A stretch of 34,691 bases of DNA from Streptomyces sparsogenes. GTDB taxonomy: Bacteria; Actinomycetota; Actinomycetes; Streptomycetales; Streptomycetaceae. A program made the position numbers and the translations under genes. Shown one piece after another: positions 32,955 to 34,691 of this stretch. The stretch covers positions 1-34,691 of the forward strand of contig NZ_MAXF01000083.1 of the NCBI RefSeq assembly GCF_001704635.1. Direction: 5' to 3'. Below the pieces are notes generated by a model. It did no database searches, had not been told where the DNA came from, and worked only from the letters and a program-made list of their open reading frames with translations. The first letter of the stretch is position 1, and every line of letters starts with the position of its first letter.

Positions 32955-33842
32955 ATGGAGTATGAGTTTCTGTTCGTCGTGGAAGGCATCTCTGTCGATG
33001 ACGACCAAGCGGTGGGTATCGTCTTCGACCAGTTCGACGGCCTGCTGACCAGGCACCGCGACCGGCACCTGCTGGATGTCGCCGAAACCGGAGCGGACGC
33101 CATCGAGGCCGCACACCGCATCGTCGCCCGCCTCCGCCGTGCACTGCCTGGCCTTCGGATCATCCGGCTGGACCCGGAGCTGGTGGGCGTGGGTGACATC
33201 GCCGAGCGGACCGAGCGCAGCAGGCAGAACGTGCTCCAGTGGGTCGGCGGCGAGCGGCGCGGCGACCAGCCGTTCCCCGAGCCCGAAGGTTCGGTGGGGC
33301 GGTCGCAGGTATGGCGCTGGGCCGAAGTGAATCAGTGGCTCAACCTGATCGACGTGGGGGACGGGTCGAGCGCCCCTCTCCGCGAGGAGGCGTTGCTGAT
33401 CGACCTGATGCTGCCGCAATGGCAGCGAGACCTGGACGAGGGTCTGCCACTGGTGAAGATCCTCTGCGCCCAGGACGAATGGCGGGCCGAGCGCACTGCG
33501 GTGATGCAGACGCTGGAGCACGCGCTCGGGCAGCCGGAGACTGTGCGGACCATGTGCGCGCTGCCGTGGAGTGAGCCAGATCGGCTGACCGTGGTGTGTG
33601 CTGTGGTCCAGGACCGGTTGAGCGCCGTGCTCGACCAGATCGCGCCGGACGACGCGTCGGCGTTGCTCGCCGTGCGCGGCGAGGACACCACGCTTCACCT
33701 GCTGGGCGTCGCCTCCCGAGCATTGCCCCACGCGGTACCCGTGTCGGAGCTGGGCCTCGGTAGCGGGGCCACGGTGGGCGATCTGCTGCTCGTACTGTCC
33801 AGTCGCTCAGTGGCCCCCACGACGCCCCTCGCGCTGGCCTGA
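32955..33842 (+). CDS. Helix-turn-helix regulator next to the HicA-like gene
   Basis: A 295-residue protein; ATG 32955 follows GGGGGAG. The N-terminal 75 residues form an alpha/beta domain (MEYEFLFVVEGISVDDDQAV..., ending LRIIRLDPELVGV). A HTH lies at about 78-100 (GVGDIAERTERSRQNVLQWVGGERR), then a segment FPEPEGSVGRSQVWRWAEVNQWLN (107-130) like the wing/recognition part of AlpA/MerR-type proteins. Residues 140-295 are mainly helical with no recognised family. I recall N-terminally similar proteins in actinobacteria without known function. It may be the antitoxin/repressor partner of the HicA-like protein and autoregulate through the palindrome at 32850; that is inference. Confidence 0.7.
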   Translation: MEYEFLFVVEGISVDDDQAVGIVFDQFDGLLTRHRDRHLLDVAETGADAIEAAHRIVARLRRALPGLRIIRLDPELVGVGDIAERTERSRQNVLQWVGGERRGDQPFPEPEGSVGRSQVWRWAEVNQWLNLIDVGDGSSAPLREEALLIDLMLPQWQRDLDEGLPLVKILCAQDEWRAERTAVMQTLEHALGQPETVRTMCALPWSEPDRLTVVCAVVQDRLSAVLDQIAPDDASALLAVRGEDTTLHLLGVASRALPHAVPVSELGLGSGATVGDLLLVLSSRSVAPTTPLALA

Positions 33843-33861
33843 CGCCCTCGTTGGACGTCGG

Positions 33862-34691
33862 TTACGCGGCTGCGGGCCCGTGTGCAGGGGATGTCATCCG
33901 GCAGTCGCGGCAGAGGCCGGCGCGGGGCGCGCGGAAGGCGCGGTCGCAGCCGTCGCAGTTCTGGAGGGGGACGGGCCCCGGCCTGGGCTTGGTGGCTGCC
34001 GGGAGGGGTGGCGGGAGTAGCGCGGTGAGTCGGTGGGCGAGGAGGGCGACGGGATGGCGCAGGTCCGGGGGAAGGGCCGTGGCCAGGGTGCGGCGCACGG
34101 CGTCGGGGGCGGCGCCGCGCTCCAGCCAGGCGGCCACGCCCGGCGCGAGGCGGCGTACGTCGCGCTCGGCGAGCAGTAACCGGGCGTCGTCGCGGCGCAG
34201 TTCGGCGAGGAGCGCGGCGGCGAGACGGTGGCGCTCCGGGACGGGGGCGGTGGGCTCGGGGAGCGGGGGCGGTGCGGGGCGGTGGGGCCGCGCGGGTGGG
34301 GGTGCGGGGGTGGTGTTGCTGCTTGGCGGTGGCGGCGGGGTGGTCGCCGGGGGCCGTACGACGGGTTCGGGCGCGGGCGGGGCGGGCTGCTCGGCGACCG
34401 GCTCGACCGTGGGCCCGGCCACGGGCTCCGCCGCGTGGCGGTCGCTGTCGATTCGGGGAACGTTGTACGAGAGCGTCCGCGTGACGATGCGCCCCTCGGG
34501 CGTACGCTCCCGGATCCGCTTGATGTACCCGTGGTCTTCCAACTCCCGCAGTGCGGCGGCGATTCGGTCCCGCCCCTCCGCGAACTTCCCGGACAGCGTC
34601 CGGATGTCCACAGCCGCGCCGTCGGGCAGCGACTGGATGTGCGCGCCGAGTCCGATCGCGGTCAGGGAGAGGTCGCGGTGCTGGGTGAGGT
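33862..34691 (-). CDS. Winged-helix/Pro-rich/zinc-ribbon protein (5' end outside window)
   Basis: At least 275 codons, open at the right window edge, so the start is not seen; the GTG at 34611 is internal because the frame before it (LTQHRDLSLTAIGLGAHIQSLPDGAA) is coding-like. Residues in view: a winged-helix DNA-binding part (AIGLGAHIQSLP, IRTLSGKFAEGRDRIAAALRELEDHGYIKRI, RTLSYNVP), a long Pro/Ala linker (including PPPPP), a helical segment (ERHRLAAALLAELRRDDARLLLAERDVRRLAPGVAAWLERG), and a C-terminal zinc ribbon with NCDGC and LCRDC. Such proteins recur in Streptomyces as HTH proteins without established function. It is convergent with the HTH gene; 19 bases separate their ends. Confidence 0.8.
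   Translation of the reverse strand, partial: LTQHRDLSLTAIGLGAHIQSLPDGAAVDIRTLSGKFAEGRDRIAAALRELEDHGYIKRIRERTPEGRIVTRTLSYNVPRIDSDRHAAEPVAGPTVEPVAEQPAPPAPEPVVRPPATTPPPPPSSNTTPAPPPARPHRPAPPPLPEPTAPVPERHRLAAALLAELRRDDARLLLAERDVRRLAPGVAAWLERGAAPDAVRRTLATALPPDLRHPVALLAHRLTALLPPPLPAATKPRPGPVPLQNCDGCDRAFRAPRAGLCRDCRMTSPAHGPAAA

Overview
The window is high-GC actinobacterial chromosome, almost certainly from a Streptomyces. The evidence is the third-position GC bias, the GTG/TTG starts, the near-absence of TTA codons in real genes, and the gene order tRNA-Thr, tRNA-Met, rpmG, two MaoC-type dehydratase genes, murB, tRNA-Trp, secE, nusG, rplK, rplA, lipoprotein, rplJ, rplL, rpoB, rpoC, rpsL, rpsG, fusA, tuf. 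I know this order from Streptomyces genomes; no search was run.

Left part (1-5.3 kb) is accessory. A membrane-anchored Gln/Pro/Asn-rich protein leaves the window at its left end and contains eight seemingly perfect 84-bp repeats (1-1181, minus). It is followed by a secreted DUF3574 protein, an NAD(P)-binding NmrA-like protein, a lipoprotein, and an amidohydrolase of the cytosine-deaminase family that appears to have lost its catalytic residues.

Core part (5.5-29.3 kb) holds translation and transcription genes on the plus strand, with adenosine deaminase-like and aspartate aminotransferase genes on the minus strand (8.3-10.8 kb). Control signals visible in the DNA include sigma-70-type (HrdB-like) promoters before the tRNAs, rplJ, rpoB, rpsL and tuf, an L10-leader RNA with an intrinsic attenuator before rplJ, a possible L1-binding stem before rplA, a two-layer stem-loop between rpoB and rpoC, and intrinsic-type terminators after rpmG, nusG, rplA, rplL, rpoC and tuf. 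RpoB has Thr instead of the usual Asn at position 429, inside rifampicin-resistance cluster I.

Right part (29.4-34.7 kb) is accessory again. It has a Tat-type lipoprotein with a PIG-L deacetylase domain and a C-terminal beta-propeller/lectin-like half, a small secreted protein, a 67-residue HicA-like protein followed by a helix-turn-helix regulator with its own promoter, and a partial winged-helix/zinc-ribbon protein. The HicA-like/HTH pair is the best candidate for an undescribed system: a perfect 7-4-7 palindrome overlaps the consensus -35 box of the HTH gene, suggesting autoregulation.
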